This document shows, in pieces, positions 23,353 to 25,070 of a stretch of DNA of 25,070 nucleotides (its first letter is position 1; each line of letters opens with the position of its first letter). The notes below the pieces were generated by a model that was not told the DNA's origin, did not search any database, and saw only the letters and a program-made list of their open reading frames with translations. Source of the stretch: Firmicutes bacterium UBA1393 (GTDB lineage Bacteria > Bacillota > DTU025); contig DBQN01000058.1 of NCBI GenBank assembly GCA_002305255.1, positions 44,683-69,752 of the forward strand, in the 5' to 3' direction. The position numbers were made by a program, and so were the translations under genes.

Positions 23353-24833
23353 AGGCGATTCTGATCGGAGCGTGGTCAGGAGCTGTGCTGTTCACCCTGG
23401 CCGTGGGGGCCGACGTCACACCGCTGGTGCTGATAGGCGGAATAGCGCTACTCGTTGAGATGCTGGTGTCGGGAAGGCTCACAGAGAAGAAGTTCACCGT
23501 CGTGGGCGGCGCGGCCGGCGCCGGCAGACGACAGGCACTGTCGTTCGCCGACATCGGCGGGCAACAGGTGGCTGTGCGCGAACTCGTTGAGGCCCTGGAG
23601 TTCATCAAGAACGAGGAGAGCGCAGTGAAGATGGGGATACGTCCCCTCCGGGGCATACTGCTGGCAGGCCCGCCAGGAACGGGCAAGACGTTGCTGGCGC
23701 GCGCAGCGGCCAGCTACACTCAGGCAGTGTTCGTGTCGGTGGCAGGCTCTGACTTCATCGAGATGTACGCCGGCGTCGGCGCCAAGAGAGTGCGCGATCT
23801 GTTTGCCTCGGCCCGTTCGGCTGCGGCGGCACAGGGCAGCCGCACGGCAGTGGTGTTCATCGACGAAATCGACGTGCTGGGCGCAGTCAGGGGCAGGCAC
23901 GCAAGCCACATGGAGTATGACCAGACCCTGAACCAGCTTCTCGTGGAGATGGACGGGCTCACCTCGTCCGGCGAAGACGTGCGGATCCTGGTCATGGCGG
24001 CAACCAACAGAGCCGACCTGCTCGATCCGGCATTGCTGAGGCCGGGCCGGTTCGACCGGACCGTGTCGGTGGATCTACCTGACGCCGCCGGCAGGCTGGA
24101 GATACTCAAGATCCACACAGCCTCCAAGCCGGTGGCAGATGATGTCGACCTCGAGGCGATAGCGCGCGAGGCCTACGGGTTCTCAGGTGCGCACCTTGAG
24201 AGCCTGGCCAACGAAGCGGCCATTCTCGCGCTGAGGGCAGGTCGCGACAGGATTACGGCGACCGACTTCTCCGATGCCATCGAGAAGGTGATTATGGGCG
24301 AGCGCATCGAGCGCCGACCCGACGAGGAGCAGATGAAGCGCGTTGCCGTGCATGAGCTTGGGCACGCGATCGTATCGGAAGTGCTCAGCCCGGGGTCAGT
24401 GGCGTCGATCACCGTTGCGGGCAGGGGGAAGGCGCTGGGCTACGTGAGGCACGCGCCTAAGTCTGACAACTCCCTGGAAACCAGGGGCGACATTGAGCAG
24501 CGCATATGCACTCTCGTCGCCGGCACAGTGAGCGAGCGGCTGATACTCGGAGAGGGCAGTACCGGAGCGTCGCAAGATGTCGCACAGGCCCTTGAGGCGG
24601 CGAGGCTCATGGTCAAGTGCGGACTGTCTGACGCGGGCATAGTCAGCGAGGATGACATGCCCAAGGATCAATACCACGACATCATCGCGGGCCTCGTTCG
24701 AGCCGGCCAAGAGCGGGCGACGTCGATCATAGCGGCCAGGCGCGACAGACTGGTTGAACTGGCTGCATTCCTGTGTAAGGAAGAGAGGATGGACGGCGAC
24801 AGCTTCAGAGCCAGCCTGAACCAGGCTGCCTGA
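23346..24833 (+). CDS. Short FtsH-like AAA+ zinc metalloprotease
   Basis: Membrane-bound ATP-dependent protease of the FtsH family, but 495 residues instead of the usual 600-650. Two hydrophobic helices (about 3-20 and 26-42) are joined by only a few residues, so the normal extracytoplasmic domain is missing. The AAA+ domain has Walker A GPPGTGKT (108-115, K114), Walker B VVFIDE (D173-E174), the second region of homology ATNRADLLDPALLRPGRFDR, and a pore-loop-like segment DFIEMYAGVGAKRVRD. The peptidase has H336-E-L-G-H340 and a probable third zinc ligand, D411 (GASQDVAQA), so it should be active. ATG 23346 lies six bases after GGGGAGGTG. Its partner genes are the upstream membrane protein and downstream cinA. 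It may be a second, specialised FtsH. Confidence 0.9.
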   Translation: MVKAILIGAWSGAVLFTLAVGADVTPLVLIGGIALLVEMLVSGRLTEKKFTVVGGAAGAGRRQALSFADIGGQQVAVRELVEALEFIKNEESAVKMGIRPLRGILLAGPPGTGKTLLARAAASYTQAVFVSVAGSDFIEMYAGVGAKRVRDLFASARSAAAAQGSRTAVVFIDEIDVLGAVRGRHASHMEYDQTLNQLLVEMDGLTSSGEDVRILVMAATNRADLLDPALLRPGRFDRTVSVDLPDAAGRLEILKIHTASKPVADDVDLEAIAREAYGFSGAHLESLANEAAILALRAGRDRITATDFSDAIEKVIMGERIERRPDEEQMKRVAVHELGHAIVSEVLSPGSVASITVAGRGKALGYVRHAPKSDNSLETRGDIEQRICTLVAGTVSERLILGEGSTGASQDVAQALEAARLMVKCGLSDAGIVSEDDMPKDQYHDIIAGLVRAGQERATSIIAARRDRLVELAAFLCKEERMDGDSFRASLNQAA

Positions 24834-24846
24834 AGAGGGGCGCCAC

Positions 24847-25070
24847 ATGATAGCTGAGATAATCACAGCCGGAACAGAACTGCTGCTCGGGCATGTTGTA
24901 GACACGAATTCGGCATATATAAGCCGGCGCCTTGCCGGGCTGGGTGTGTCGGTGTTCAGAAAGAGCACCGTAGGCGACAACCTGGCCCGGCTTTGTCATT
25001 GCATACAGGAGGCCCTGGGCAGGGCTGACGTGGTGCTCATCACCGGAGGCCTGGGGCCCACGGAGGACGA
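24847..25070 (+). CDS. cinA: CinA family protein, N-terminal part (cut by window end)
   Basis: The first 74 codons of a competence/damage-inducible protein CinA homologue. They show the start of its molybdopterin-binding-like domain: AEIITAGTELLLGHVVDTNSAYISRRLAGLG and the later VVLITGGLGPTEDD-type block. In characterised CinA proteins this domain has ADP-ribose pyrophosphatase activity, and an NMN deamidase domain follows; the latter lies outside the window. ATG 24847 is six bases after AGAGGGG (24834-24840) and 13 bases after the protease stop, so it is in the same operon. In many Firmicutes cinA sits between rimO/pgsA and recA. Confidence 0.93.
   Translation, partial: MIAEIITAGTELLLGHVVDTNSAYISRRLAGLGVSVFRKSTVGDNLARLCHCIQEALGRADVVLITGGLGPTED

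Overview
The window looks like core chromosome of a high-G+C bacterium. Gene content and order point to a deep-branching member of the Bacillota (Firmicutes). I see rlmN / prpC / prkC / rsgA / rpe as in Bacillus and clostridia, an ftsK...rimO...cinA skeleton, purine-rich Shine-Dalgarno (SD) sites before most genes, and frequent GTG/TTG starts. G+C was judged by eye, not computed. The species cannot be named from this sequence. I found no insertion sequence, CRISPR array, tRNA or rRNA, and no recognisable defence or secondary-metabolite system.

Layout. (1) Positions 1-8072, all on +: the 3' part of ftsK (DNA translocase), a large unrecognised helical protein, a GNAT acetyltransferase overlapping a one-domain UPF0016/GDT1 cation transporter, a secreted TPR-type protein, and rimO. 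rimO appears to start at an ATT codon. (2) 8073-9666: the convergent rimO/glutamate dehydrogenase junction, with a 15-nt tandem repeat and a perfect 30-bp palindrome, then the glutamate dehydrogenase gene on - and a divergent intergenic region. (3) 9667-14385, on +: a BMP/PnrA-type purine nucleoside ABC importer made of a binding protein, a double ATPase and two permeases. The last three genes overlap by ATGA. (4) 14425-22704: rlmN with a possible leaderless promoter, a small membrane ORF, PP2C phosphatase, FtsW/RodA glycosyltransferase, class B PBP, PASTA Ser/Thr kinase, RsgA and Rpe. These are chained mostly by GTGA/ATGA overlaps. (5) 22730-25070: an extended -10 promoter, a membrane-anchored protein of unknown function, a short FtsH-like protease and the 5' end of cinA.

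How the genes work together. Region 4 puts a kinase that in known homologues senses muropeptides through PASTA domains in one unit with its antagonistic phosphatase, a SEDS polymerase and its partner transpeptidase. A ribosome-assembly GTPase and an rRNA methyltransferase lie in the same run. This suggests coordinated control of wall growth and translation. Region 3 is a salvage importer beside an amino-acid catabolic dehydrogenase, which fits a heterotrophic fermentative lifestyle (inference).

The points most worth checking are the ATT start of rimO, the combined actinobacterial and Firmicute order of the kinase cluster, two extended -10 promoters placed almost at a start codon, a hexanucleotide repeat next to the rpe ribosome site, and a cysteine-free, non-lipoprotein binding protein.
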